From Ruminiclostridium sufflavum DSM 19573 (GTDB lineage: Bacteria > Bacillota > Clostridia > Acetivibrionales > DSM-1351), in contig NZ_QKMR01000013.1 in assembly GCF_003208175.1 (NCBI RefSeq), positions 1 through 64,000 on the forward strand: a stretch of 64,000 nt of DNA, read 5' to 3'. This document shows, in pieces, positions 53,364 to 62,521 of the stretch; the first letter of the stretch is position 1, and every line of letters begins with the position of its first letter. Below the pieces are notes generated by a model, which searched no databases, was not told the DNA's origin, and saw only the letters and a program-made list of their open reading frames with translations. The position numbers and the translations under genes were made by a program.

Positions 53364-54479
53364 ATGGCTGAAAAGATTTGGTTAGCATCTCCGCATATGA
53401 GTGATGAAGGCTATGAGATGGAATATGTGCAAGAAGCATTTTATACTAACTGGATAGCGCCTCTTGGACCTAATGTGACAGGATTTGAAAATGAACTGGC
53501 GGCAAAAGTCGGTTCTAAGGCGGCCTTTGCGACTACTACAGGAACTGCGGCTATTCATCTTGCACTTAGGTCAGCTTGTGTGAAAGAGGGGGATATTGTC
53601 TTGTGCCAGTCATTAACCTTTTCAGCTACTGCAAATCCGATTATTTATGAAAAGGCTGTTCCGGTTTTTATTGATAGTGATTATGCCACTTGGAATATTG
53701 ATCCAGTGATGCTGGAACAGGCCTTGATTGAATATGGTGATCGCGTGAAGGCAGTTGTGGTAGTTCATCTTTATGGGCTGTCAGCTGATATGGACAAAAT
53801 TGTTGAGCTTTGCAGGAAATACAATGTTGTTCTGATAGAGGATGCAGCAGAAGCCCTTGGCACGTATTACAAAGGAAAGCACACGGGTACCTTTGGAGAG
53901 TTTGGAGTATTTAGCTTTAACGGGAATAAAATCATTACTACTTCAGGCGGTGGGATGCTTGTCTCGGATAATGAAGAAAAAATTACAAAAACTAGATTTT
54001 GGGCAACCCAGGCTCGTGACCATGCAAGGCATTACCAGCACAGCGAATTAGGATTTAATTATCGGATGAGCAATGTAGTCGCCGGAATTGGCAGAGGGCA
54101 GCTCAAGGTGCTAGAGCAACGGATTGCAAAGAAAAAATACATATTTGAGTTTTATAAGCGGGAACTAGGGCAGTTAGAGGGTATTGACTTTATGCCTATC
54201 AATAGCTGGAATATGCCGAATTATTGGCTGAGTGTAATTCAACTGAATGGAAAGGTTAGACCTTTAGATGTAATGGAAACATTAGAAGCGAATAATATTG
54301 AATCAAGGCCTGTGTGGAAGCCGATGCATCTTCAGCCATTCTTTGCTGAGTTTGACCATATCGGAGGGGATGTAAGTGAAAAGCTTTTTAAGAATGGTGT
54401 TTGCTTGCCGTCTGATACGAAAATTACTGATAATGGTTTAGAAAGAATTTGTAAAATTATTAAGGGGCTGTATAGATAG
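53364..54479 (+). CDS. DegT/DnrJ-family nucleotide-sugar aminotransferase (PglE-like)
   Basis: 371 aa. PLP-dependent sugar aminotransferase with the internal-aldimine lysine at Lys189 in FNGNKIITTSGGG and phosphate-binding GTAAIHLALR and EDAAEALG. It starts with MAEKIWLASPHMSDEGYEME, as do PglE-type enzymes that make 4-amino sugars such as UDP-bacillosamine precursors. The acetyltransferase at 55150 would be the partner and the PglC-like transferase at 54480 the next step. No matching UDP-GlcNAc 4,6-dehydratase lies in the window. AAAGGAG precedes the ATG. Confidence 0.88.
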   Translation: MAEKIWLASPHMSDEGYEMEYVQEAFYTNWIAPLGPNVTGFENELAAKVGSKAAFATTTGTAAIHLALRSACVKEGDIVLCQSLTFSATANPIIYEKAVPVFIDSDYATWNIDPVMLEQALIEYGDRVKAVVVVHLYGLSADMDKIVELCRKYNVVLIEDAAEALGTYYKGKHTGTFGEFGVFSFNGNKIITTSGGGMLVSDNEEKITKTRFWATQARDHARHYQHSELGFNYRMSNVVAGIGRGQLKVLEQRIAKKKYIFEFYKRELGQLEGIDFMPINSWNMPNYWLSVIQLNGKVRPLDVMETLEANNIESRPVWKPMHLQPFFAEFDHIGGDVSEKLFKNGVCLPSDTKITDNGLERICKIIKGLYR

Positions 54480-55112
54480 ATGAAAAGAAAGAAGGGGTTT
54501 TACGAAAGGTTTATAAAAAGGCCGCAGGATTTTGTGCTTTCCGGTATTGCACTTATACTATTGAGTCCGTTACTTTTTATCGTTGCAATTATAGTCGGAG
54601 TAAACCTTGGCTGCCCTGTATTATTTATTCAAGTTAGGCCAGGCCTTAGTGAAAAGGTATTTAAAATGTATAAATTCAGAACCATGACTGATGAAAAGGA
54701 TGAGAATGGAGAGCTATTACCGGATTCGGTAAGGTTAACAAAATTTGGGAGGATACTTAGGGCTACAAGCTTAGATGAATTGCCTGAGCTTTTGAATATA
54801 TTATGTGGCGATATGGCTGTAGTTGGCCCCAGACCTTTATTAGTTCAATATTTAGAACTTTACAATGAGAACCAAAAAAGGAGACATGAAGTAAGACCCG
54901 GTTTGTCGGGATATGCTCAAGTCAAAGGGAGAAATGCCATCAGCTGGGAAGATAGGTTTAAGCTAGATGTCGAGTATGTTGATAATGTGAGCTTTATTGG
55001 AGATTGGAAGATTATTTTTCTCACTATTAAGAAGGTATTTATGAGGGAAGGTATTAAATCAGATAATTCAGTTACCATGGAGCCTTTTAGAGGGAGCAAG
55101 ATTGAATGTTAA
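54480..55112 (+). CDS. PglC-like phospho-sugar transferase (lipid-carrier priming enzyme)
   Basis: 210 aa. A reentrant N-terminal membrane helix (about residues 17-38) precedes the conserved catalytic core: VRPGLSEKVFKMYKFRTM, LRATSLDELPELLNIL, MAVVGPRPLLVQYLELY and PGLSGYAQVKGRN. It moves a sugar 1-phosphate from UDP-sugar to undecaprenyl phosphate, starting the glycan repeat. The ATG directly abuts the preceding TAG. The small size marks a monotopic PglC-type enzyme. Substrate may be the 4-amino sugar made by its neighbours. Confidence 0.92.
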   Translation: MKRKKGFYERFIKRPQDFVLSGIALILLSPLLFIVAIIVGVNLGCPVLFIQVRPGLSEKVFKMYKFRTMTDEKDENGELLPDSVRLTKFGRILRATSLDELPELLNILCGDMAVVGPRPLLVQYLELYNENQKRRHEVRPGLSGYAQVKGRNAISWEDRFKLDVEYVDNVSFIGDWKIIFLTIKKVFMREGIKSDNSVTMEPFRGSKIEC

Positions 55113-55149
55113 AAACTTCAATATTATTTCAGAAAGGAATGTAGCAAGC

Positions 55150-55773
55150 GTGAAAGACAAGTTAATTATCATTGGTGCCAGCGGGCATGGGAAGGTTGCC
55201 GCTGATATAGCGATAAAGATGAATAAATGGAAGAGCATTGCTTTTCTTGATGATGATAACGCAATTGATGAAGCCTTAGGATTAAAGAACATTGGCAAAA
55301 CAGTTGATGCTATGAAATATAAAGATGAATCAGAATTTTTTATAGCTATTGGGAACAATACGACGAGAGAAAAAATACAAGAGAAGTTCATTAATGAAGG
55401 ATTGTCGATGGTAAGCTTAATTCATCCAAGCGCTGTTATAGGATTCGCTGTTGAAATAGGTATTGGTACTGCTGTTATGGCAGGAGTTGTCATTAACAGC
55501 CTGACTAAGATAGGGAAGGGCTGTGTCATAAATACGAGCTGCAGCATAGACCATGACAATGTTATTGAAGATTATGTCCATATTTCCCCGGGGGCTAAAT
55601 TGGCTGGCACAGTAGGAATTGGAAAGGGAAGCTGGATAGGAATAGGAAGCATTGTAAGCAATAATTTAAACGTTTGCAGTGACTGTAAAATAGGCGCGGG
55701 TGCCGTAGTGGTAAAGAATATTACTGAACCTGGAGTATATGTTGGAGTTCCAGCAAGGAAGATGATGAAATAG
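55150..55773 (+). CDS. PglD/NeuD-like sugar O- or N-acyltransferase
   Basis: 207 aa from GTG 55150, preceded by AAAGGA, which gives the normal family start VKDKLIIIGASGHGKVAADI; a TTG at 55102 inside the previous gene is the alternative. An N-terminal Rossmann-like domain (residues 1-75) is followed by a left-handed beta-helix of hexapeptide repeats (GIGTAVMAGVVINSLTKIGK to GAGAVVVKNITEPGVYVGVP). His in SCSIDHDNVIEDYVHISPG is the expected catalytic base. Likely N-acetylates the 4-amino sugar made by the protein at 53364. Confidence 0.85.
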   Translation: MKDKLIIIGASGHGKVAADIAIKMNKWKSIAFLDDDNAIDEALGLKNIGKTVDAMKYKDESEFFIAIGNNTTREKIQEKFINEGLSMVSLIHPSAVIGFAVEIGIGTAVMAGVVINSLTKIGKGCVINTSCSIDHDNVIEDYVHISPGAKLAGTVGIGKGSWIGIGSIVSNNLNVCSDCKIGAGAVVVKNITEPGVYVGVPARKMMK

Positions 55774-55793
55774 ATGGGTGCGAGGTTTTGTAA

Positions 55794-56984
55794 ATGAATG
55801 GGGATGTTTTGGTAATAGCGCATTTTTGCAGCGATTTTGATGGAAAAGGTAATAACAGGTTCAACTATTTAGCGGAGCTTTTTGCTGATAATGATTTCAG
55901 TGTAGAATTAATAACCTCCGATTTTTCTCATAATAAAAAAATGAAAAGAGAAAAGGACATTTTACTAGATTTGAATTATAAGGTAACTTTAATTGAAGAG
56001 CCTATCTATAAAAACAATGTATCATTAAAGCGATTTTACAGCCACTGTACAATGGCTAAAAATCTAAAAAGGTATTTAAAGTATAGGAAGAGACCTAATA
56101 TAATATATTGCTCAGTACCTTCCCTGGATGTTGCTGCTGCTGCTGCCGAGTATGCAAAAAAAAATAATATAAAATTCATAATAGACATTCAGGATTTGTG
56201 GCCTGAAGCTTTTAAGATGATTTTCGATTTTTTCGTAATAAGTGATATCCTTTTTTATCGAATGAAAAAGAAGGCGGATTATATTTATAAATCGGCAGAT
56301 GAAATTGTTGCAGTTTCTAAAACATATTTAAAGAGAGCTTTAGAAGTTAACAGTAAAGTTCATGAAGGGAAGGTTGTATTTTTAGGAACAGATCTAAGCA
56401 AATTTGATGAAGCATTTATTAATAACAAATACCGGAATAAACCGGAAAATGAAGTTTGGATTGTCTATGCAGGAACTTTAGGTTACAGCTATGACTTGTC
56501 TTGTGTTTTTGATGCAATGGAAATCTTAAAAAATAAGGGTGTTAACAATTTGAAATTTATTGTTATGGGAGATGGACCGTTAAAGAAGAAATTCGAGGAC
56601 TATGCAGAAAGTAAAAAGGTTAATACTTTATTTACAGGCAGATTGCCATATAACGAAATGGTGGGAATTCTCGGAGTGTGTGATATAGCGGTTAATCCTA
56701 TAAGAAAGGGTGCAGCAGCGAGTATAATTAACAAGCATGGAGACTATGCGGCAGCAGGTTTGCCAGTAATAAATACACAGGAATGTATGGAGTATAGAAA
56801 TTTAGTAGATGATTATAAAATGGGATTGAACTGCAATAATAATGATGCAATAGATATAGGTGAAAAGTTAATGACCTTATTGAAAGATAGTGAATTAAGA
56901 AATAGAATGGGAAGAAACAGCAGAGAATTAGCAGAACAAAAATTTGATAGGCATAAGACATATTTGGAAATAATTAAGTCTTGA
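55794..56984 (+). CDS. GT4-type glycosyltransferase
   Basis: 396 aa, GT-B fold. The N-terminal half carries RPNIIYCSVPSLDVAAAAAE and FIIDIQDLWPEAFKMI; the C-terminal half has IVYAGTLGYSYDLSCVFDAM, VMGDGPLKKKFEDYAESKKV and GRLPYNEMVGILGVCDIAVN, with the EX7E-like region near GDYAAAGLPVINTQECMEYR. Adds a sugar to the lipid-linked repeat unit at the cytoplasmic face. Donor and acceptor unknown. GCGAGG precedes the ATG. Confidence 0.9.
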   Translation: MNGDVLVIAHFCSDFDGKGNNRFNYLAELFADNDFSVELITSDFSHNKKMKREKDILLDLNYKVTLIEEPIYKNNVSLKRFYSHCTMAKNLKRYLKYRKRPNIIYCSVPSLDVAAAAAEYAKKNNIKFIIDIQDLWPEAFKMIFDFFVISDILFYRMKKKADYIYKSADEIVAVSKTYLKRALEVNSKVHEGKVVFLGTDLSKFDEAFINNKYRNKPENEVWIVYAGTLGYSYDLSCVFDAMEILKNKGVNNLKFIVMGDGPLKKKFEDYAESKKVNTLFTGRLPYNEMVGILGVCDIAVNPIRKGAAASIINKHGDYAAAGLPVINTQECMEYRNLVDDYKMGLNCNNNDAIDIGEKLMTLLKDSELRNRMGRNSRELAEQKFDRHKTYLEIIKS

Positions 56985-56999
56985 GAGAGTGTGGCTGAT

Positions 57000-58295
57000 A
57001 TGGTAGGAATAAAAGATATAAAAAGATTGTTTTTAGTAATTATTTATAAAATATTTTTAGAATTTTCATATTTAAAGCTAATTAATCCGATATGGGGATA
57101 CATGGGCTTCAACTTGGATATTAATTATATTAAATTAATTGAAACGTATATATTGTTAATTATTATTTATATTATAGTACCTAAGTCAGACTTTAAAATT
57201 TCCAATGTATTTTTACAATTTTTATATTTAATGATGATTATTCCAACTCTTTCAATATATGCGATGAAAAATGAATCAAGAGTTTTTTTATATGCATTTG
57301 TTATAGGGTTTTTAATAACAATATTAACTGTTAAATATATGCCTAAGATAAAACTTATAAGAATAAAAGTATCAAAAAAACTTTTCGTTCTTATGCTATT
57401 TCTTATAACTATAACAACATATTTTTTGATAATAAAGGATAATGGTATGCCTACGTTAGGAGCACTTAATTTATTTAATGTATATAAAATAAGAAGCGAA
57501 TTTGTTTCTTCATTAAGTATAATTAATTATTTATTGATGTGGCAAGCTAAGATTATAAATCCTTTTTTAATTGGATATTTTTATTATAAAGGAAAATATA
57601 AAAGCATAATACTTGTAATATTATTTCAAATAGTTTTATTTTTATTGACTGCCTATAAAAGTTTTCTTTTTTCACTTGTATTAGTACTTGGTTCGGTTTA
57701 TTTGATAAAGATTAAGAAGTTTTACACAATATTTGCAGGGGGTATGGTATTAATAGTATTAAGCTCATTTGTTTTAGGAATTTTCAAGATTAGTGATTAC
57801 CCAACGTCGTTTATAACAAACAGAGTTCTATTTGTACCTGCTCAGAACTATTTTTTCTATTATGATTTTTTCTCGGATAATCAAAAAGCATACTTAACTC
57901 AATCGATAATTGGAAATATATTTGGACTTAAAGAAATTTATAATACCAATATCACTTATATGATAGGTGAATTATATTACGGTTCTTCCAAGATGATGGT
58001 TAATACTGGTTATTTAGCTGATGCATATATGAATTTTGGTATTTTAGGTATGTTGTTTTTTTCAATATTGCTTGGAATTATATTTATTTTGATAGACCAA
58101 ATATCAAAAAGAGTTGATAAAACCATTGTTGTAGCGACCTTTATTTTTCCTATTTATTCATTAGTAGATGGAGCTTTGCAAACATCGTTATTAACGCATG
58201 GGCTGCTTATTTCTATTATTCTTATATATTTTATTGATAATAAGATGTTTGATACTACAACAGATATAAAAAAGTCTACATTTGATAATATTTAG
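57000..58295 (+). CDS. Wzy-like oligosaccharide repeat-unit polymerase
   Basis: 431 aa from ATG 57000; an in-frame GTG at 56991 is less likely. About 11 membrane helices with a larger external loop around residues 265-330, as in Wzy proteins, and no conserved catalytic motif. Very AT-rich with many Ile, Leu, Phe and Tyr, usual for wzy genes. It would join repeat units outside the membrane. No Wzx flippase is seen between here and 63.7 kb; one may follow downstream. Confidence 0.75.
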   Translation: MVGIKDIKRLFLVIIYKIFLEFSYLKLINPIWGYMGFNLDINYIKLIETYILLIIIYIIVPKSDFKISNVFLQFLYLMMIIPTLSIYAMKNESRVFLYAFVIGFLITILTVKYMPKIKLIRIKVSKKLFVLMLFLITITTYFLIIKDNGMPTLGALNLFNVYKIRSEFVSSLSIINYLLMWQAKIINPFLIGYFYYKGKYKSIILVILFQIVLFLLTAYKSFLFSLVLVLGSVYLIKIKKFYTIFAGGMVLIVLSSFVLGIFKISDYPTSFITNRVLFVPAQNYFFYYDFFSDNQKAYLTQSIIGNIFGLKEIYNTNITYMIGELYYGSSKMMVNTGYLADAYMNFGILGMLFFSILLGIIFILIDQISKRVDKTIVVATFIFPIYSLVDGALQTSLLTHGLLISIILIYFIDNKMFDTTTDIKKSTFDNI

Positions 58296-58421
58296 ATGTG
58301 TTAGTGAAAATATAAAAGGGAAATATTCACTTTAACTCTGTGAATTAAGGAATTTTAATGCTTACATTTTTTATAGACTTAAACATTAGGAAGACTAATT
58401 AATAAAGGAGAATTGATAGCT

Positions 58422-59729
58422 ATGAATAATCTGAAAAAAATTCTATTAAATAAAACAGCTACACTAGGTGTAATTGGCTTGGGATATGTAGGACTGCCCT
58501 TGGCTGTTGAAAAGGCTAAGGCGGGCTATAAAACTATAGGATTTGATATACAAGAAGCTAAAGTTAAAATGGTGAATAGCGGCAAAAATTATATAGGTGA
58601 TGTAGTAAACGAGGATTTGGAAAAACTTGTAGAGTCTGGTTTGTTATCGGCTACAACAGATTTTTCTAAGGTAGCTTCTGCTGATTGTGTATGTATAGCT
58701 GTTCCGACACCGCTTGATAAGCATCAACAACCGGATATTAGTTATGTCAGAGCTTCAGCAGAAAGTATTGTCCCATATATGCACAAGGATATGCTAATTG
58801 TACTAGAATCTACTACTTATCCAGGTACAACAGAAGAACTTTTGAAGCCTATACTTGAGAAGTCTGGTTTTAAGTGCGGGGAGGATTTTTATCTGGCCTT
58901 TTCACCTGAAAGAGTTGATCCGGGAAACCTAATTTATAAAACAAAGAATACGCCCAAAGTAGTGGGAGGGATAACTTCAAATTGTACAGAAGTTGCTGCT
59001 ATAATGTATGAGAACATTTTAGAAGCGCCTATTTATAAAGTTTCATCTCCTGCAGTTGCAGAGATGGAAAAAATATTAGAGAATACATATAGGAATGTAA
59101 ATATAGGTTTAGTAAATGAATTAGCTATATTATGTAACAAGATGAGAATTAATATTTGGGAAGTAATTGAAGCTGCGAAGTCTAAACCATATGGATTTCA
59201 AGCTTTTTATCCTGGGCCGGGTCTTGGAGGACATTGTATACCATTAGACCCATATTATTTATCTTGGAAGGCCAGGGAATATGGATTCCATACGTCGATG
59301 ATTGAATCTTCAATGATGGTTAATGATAGAATGCCAGAATACTGCGCAGAGAGGGCAAGCAAAATATTAAACAGATATAAAAAGGCAATGAATGGGTCTA
59401 AAATTTTAGTGCTGGGTGTTGCATATAAGCAGGATGTTGATGATTATAGAGAAAGCCCTGTAATTAGAGTAATAGAGGAGCTTGAAAAAGAGGGCGCAGA
59501 TGTTGCTTTCTTTGATCCATGGATATCGGAATATAGAGATCACGGCAATGTGAAAAAAGGTGAAACAAATCTCACGGTTGAATTGCTTAAAAGTGCTGAT
59601 TTAGTAATGATAACTACTGCGCATTCCAATGTAGACTATGAATTTGTACAAAATAATTCAAAAATAGTTTTTGACACAAAAAATGTAATGAAGAAGGTTA
59701 AGAACAGAGAAAATATAGAGTTATTATAG
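58422..59729 (+). CDS. Nucleotide-sugar dehydrogenase (UDP-N-acetylhexosamine 6-dehydrogenase, WbpA-like)
   Basis: 435 aa from ATG 58422, with AAAGGAG well placed; a TTG nine bases earlier overlaps it. The N-terminus TLGVIGLGYVGLPLAVEKAK binds NAD, and Cys272 in GGHCIPLDPYYLSW is the catalytic thiol of the two-step oxidation. Likely makes UDP-GlcNAc uronate, which the next gene would oxidise at C3. UDP-glucose or UDP-ManNAc dehydrogenase activity is the alternative, but the two neighbours favour the WbpA route. Confidence 0.9.
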   Translation: MNNLKKILLNKTATLGVIGLGYVGLPLAVEKAKAGYKTIGFDIQEAKVKMVNSGKNYIGDVVNEDLEKLVESGLLSATTDFSKVASADCVCIAVPTPLDKHQQPDISYVRASAESIVPYMHKDMLIVLESTTYPGTTEELLKPILEKSGFKCGEDFYLAFSPERVDPGNLIYKTKNTPKVVGGITSNCTEVAAIMYENILEAPIYKVSSPAVAEMEKILENTYRNVNIGLVNELAILCNKMRINIWEVIEAAKSKPYGFQAFYPGPGLGGHCIPLDPYYLSWKAREYGFHTSMIESSMMVNDRMPEYCAERASKILNRYKKAMNGSKILVLGVAYKQDVDDYRESPVIRVIEELEKEGADVAFFDPWISEYRDHGNVKKGETNLTVELLKSADLVMITTAHSNVDYEFVQNNSKIVFDTKNVMKKVKNRENIELL

Positions 59730-59741
59730 GAGGTAGCTGTC

Positions 59742-60821
59742 ATGAGTATCAAATATGCATTAATTGGGTGCGGACGTATCTCACCTAATCATATAGTGGC
59801 TGCTGCTGAAAATAATCTTGAAATTACAGCTCTATGTGATATTATACCTGAAAATATGAAAGAGAAAATATGCAAATTTAATCTTAATAAAACTACCGGT
59901 AGATATACTGATTACAGAGAAATGCTTCAGAAAGAGAAACCGCAGCTTGTAGCAATTGCTACAGAAAGTGGTAGGCATGCACAGATTGCTCTTGACTGTA
60001 TAGAGGCAGGCTGTAATATTATTATTGAAAAGCCCATTGCGCTATCTCTTGAAGATGCTGATAGTATTATAAAAAAGGCAGAGGAAAAAGGCGTAAAGGT
60101 TTGCGCCTGCCATCAGAACCGCTTTAATAAGTCAGTTCAAAAAATCAGGGAAGCATTGGAAGCAGATAGATTTGGCAGACTATTTTATGGGACTGCTCAT
60201 ATAAGATGGAATCGGGGAGAGGACTATTACCGGCAAGCTCCTTGGCGGGGTACATGGGAGCAGGATGGAGGTGCATTAATGAATCAGTGTATACATAACA
60301 TAGATCTTCTGCGTTGGATGATGGGTAACGATATTACAGAAGTTGTTGGTATGACAGATAGGCTTAACCATAGTTTTATTAAAGCAGAAGATTTAGGAAT
60401 TGCCCTTATCAGGTTTGCCAATGGCAGTTATGGCATAATAGAAGGGACAACAAACATATATCCTGCTAATCTTGAAGAAACATTATATATTTTCGGTGAA
60501 AGAGGAACAGTTAAAGCAGGAGGGAAATCTGTAAATGTGATTGAAGAGTGGCGCTTTGCTGATGCAAAGGACAATCCTGATGAAGTGAAAGCCAGATTCC
60601 ACGAAAACCCACCTAATGTATATGGGTTTGGACATAATCCTCTTTATGGGGACGTTATTGATGCTATCATAAACGACAGGCAACCATATGTTACAGCATA
60701 TGACGGAAGAAGGGCTTTAGAACTTGTTCTTGCGGTATACAAATCAGCTAATGAAGGCATAAGTGTTAAACTGCCTATTAAAAAATGCAGTACAATGGAC
60801 TTTAAGGGCAGATTTGATTAA
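59742..60821 (+). CDS. Gfo/Idh/MocA oxidoreductase (WbpB/WlbA-like)
   Basis: 359 aa. NAD-binding start YALIGCGRISPNHIVAAAEN, catalytic-region EKPIALSLEDAD and WRGTWEQDGGALMNQCIHNI with its conserved His. From memory these are the features of UDP-GlcNAc-uronate 3-dehydrogenases WbpB and WlbA. The product would be the 3-keto sugar used by the aminotransferase at 62522. TAGGAGG precedes ATG 59742, 12 bp after the previous stop. Confidence 0.9.
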   Translation: MSIKYALIGCGRISPNHIVAAAENNLEITALCDIIPENMKEKICKFNLNKTTGRYTDYREMLQKEKPQLVAIATESGRHAQIALDCIEAGCNIIIEKPIALSLEDADSIIKKAEEKGVKVCACHQNRFNKSVQKIREALEADRFGRLFYGTAHIRWNRGEDYYRQAPWRGTWEQDGGALMNQCIHNIDLLRWMMGNDITEVVGMTDRLNHSFIKAEDLGIALIRFANGSYGIIEGTTNIYPANLEETLYIFGERGTVKAGGKSVNVIEEWRFADAKDNPDEVKARFHENPPNVYGFGHNPLYGDVIDAIINDRQPYVTAYDGRRALELVLAVYKSANEGISVKLPIKKCSTMDFKGRFD

Positions 60822-60840
60822 ATAAGGTGGGGGGATTTAT

Positions 60841-61797
60841 GTGAGTAGGGTATATACAATCTTGCTTACTTCGGCAGGTGGACTAACTGGGATATATTTG
60901 TGCAAGCATTTTAAAAAAAGTTCATCATATAGAATTATAGCAATTGATATGTCAGAAGCTGTACCATTAAAAATGTGGGTAGATGCTTTTTATGTTGTTC
61001 CAGCTATAAAAAGCAGAAATTATTTAGCAGTTGTTAAAGAAATTATTTTAAATGAAGGTGTAGATATAATTATTCCTGTTACTTCATATGATGTGGATTT
61101 TTATAGTCAAATAAGTATACGGGAAGAGCTTTATAACATAAAGATGCTGTTGGTGGATTTTCAGGTTAATGATATTTTGAGTAATAAAAAATTTTGCTAT
61201 GAATACTTAGCATCTTTAGGAATAAGAACACCAAGAATTTATAGAACACCTGAAGAAGTGATGTTCCCATGTATTTTAAAGCCTATAATAGGTTCTGGAA
61301 GCAGAAATGTGATTAAGATTGAAGACCAAATAGATTATGAGTATTGGTCTCTAAGAATGGAAAACTATATTTTAATTGAATATATTGATGGCAAAGAATA
61401 TACGGTGGATTGCTTGTTTGACAAAGAAGGAAAGTGCTTAGGCGCAAATGTTCGTGAGAGGGTTAAAATGAATGGTGGCGGTGCAATAGTAACATGTAAT
61501 GATTATTCACAAAATATAGAAAGTGTAATTCAAATAATGGAGAGGATAGAAAAACTTCGGGGTCCTATTAATTTTCAATTTAAAAGGTTATTAAATGGAG
61601 AGTGTTGCGTATTTGATGTTAATACAAGATTTGCATCAGGAGGTCTTCCATTAACTGTTGAGTCCGGATTTGATATTCCTAATAAATTGATACAAATTAT
61701 TCTTAATGAATATACAGAAAAATGGTATCCGGAGAAAATGTATAACGGTTATACCATGATTAAATACTACGAAGAATTTTTCATTAATTCACTATGA
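60841..61797 (+). CDS. ATP-grasp-family ligase-like protein
   Basis: 318 aa from a GTG start at 60841 (AAGGTGGGGGG upstream; an ATG there would read into a stop). N-terminal Rossmann-like domain LTSAGGLTGIYLCKHFKKSS, then a substrate-binding domain and an ATP-grasp with FPCILKPIIGSGSRNVIKIE, ILIEYIDGKEYTVDCLFD and the metal-binding CVFDVNTRFASGG. It resembles carbamoyl-phosphate-synthase-like/PylC-type ATP-grasp proteins that join an acid to an amine. Its stop overlaps the HAD gene by 4 nt. Substrate unknown; an unusual glycan modification is possible. Confidence 0.82.
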   Translation: MSRVYTILLTSAGGLTGIYLCKHFKKSSSYRIIAIDMSEAVPLKMWVDAFYVVPAIKSRNYLAVVKEIILNEGVDIIIPVTSYDVDFYSQISIREELYNIKMLLVDFQVNDILSNKKFCYEYLASLGIRTPRIYRTPEEVMFPCILKPIIGSGSRNVIKIEDQIDYEYWSLRMENYILIEYIDGKEYTVDCLFDKEGKCLGANVRERVKMNGGGAIVTCNDYSQNIESVIQIMERIEKLRGPINFQFKRLLNGECCVFDVNTRFASGGLPLTVESGFDIPNKLIQIILNEYTEKWYPEKMYNGYTMIKYYEEFFINSL

Positions 61798-62432
61798 GTA
61801 AGACTGCATATATTGATTTTGACGGGACTGTGGTTGATGTCATGCATCGTTACCATGGTATTCTTGCAGAATATTTACATGTTAATGCTTTTTTAAACCT
61901 GAGTTTTGAAAAGTATTGTTTGTATAAACGGCAAGGCTTTAAAGATCACATTATCGTCGATAAAATTTTCGAAGGTTTTAAAATTGATATTGAGCATTAT
62001 GTTGACTATAAACGAATAAATTTAGAAAGCAATAAATGGTTGAAAGTAGATACTGTAATCGGATCACCGCAAAGGGCTTATAAACAATTAAATGAGGCTG
62101 GATTTAAGATTTACCTTCTTACCCAGAGAAACTATAAAGAAAGGTTAATTAATCAAGTCAAATTGCTTAATTTAGAGGATTCATTCGATGAATATATTGT
62201 TTTGATGCCTTTACTGGGACAGAATGCAAAAGCGGAATTTTTAAAGAATAAGGTTAATTCCGGAGATATTATTATAGGTGACAGTCCCATTGAAATAGAA
62301 TGTGCTAATATGTTTGATATAGCAGGATTTTTTGTTGAGACAGGATTATGGGGTAAACAATTTGCAAATTGTAAAGTACAGGTTTTTGAAAATTATAATG
62401 CAGTCGTAGATTTTTTAACAAGTAATATTTAA
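61794..62432 (+). CDS. HAD-family hydrolase-like protein
   Basis: 212 aa. Motif I DFDGTVVDVMH at the start holds the nucleophile Asp; motif II is around YLLTQRN, and the Lys and acidic motifs follow at FLKNKVNSGDIIIGDSPIEI. A helical cap lies between. HAD enzymes are commonly phosphatases. It shares an ATGA overlap with the ATP-grasp gene, implying a joint reaction, for example dephosphorylation of a phospho-intermediate. Substrate unknown. Confidence 0.82.
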   Translation: MSKTAYIDFDGTVVDVMHRYHGILAEYLHVNAFLNLSFEKYCLYKRQGFKDHIIVDKIFEGFKIDIEHYVDYKRINLESNKWLKVDTVIGSPQRAYKQLNEAGFKIYLLTQRNYKERLINQVKLLNLEDSFDEYIVLMPLLGQNAKAEFLKNKVNSGDIIIGDSPIEIECANMFDIAGFFVETGLWGKQFANCKVQVFENYNAVVDFLTSNI

Positions 62433-62521
62433 TTCGCAATAAAGTTATTAAAAAGTAACTATAATAAGCTTGTAAATATACAATTGGTTTATACTAATAG
62501 TTAAAGGCGGGAGAGGAAATT

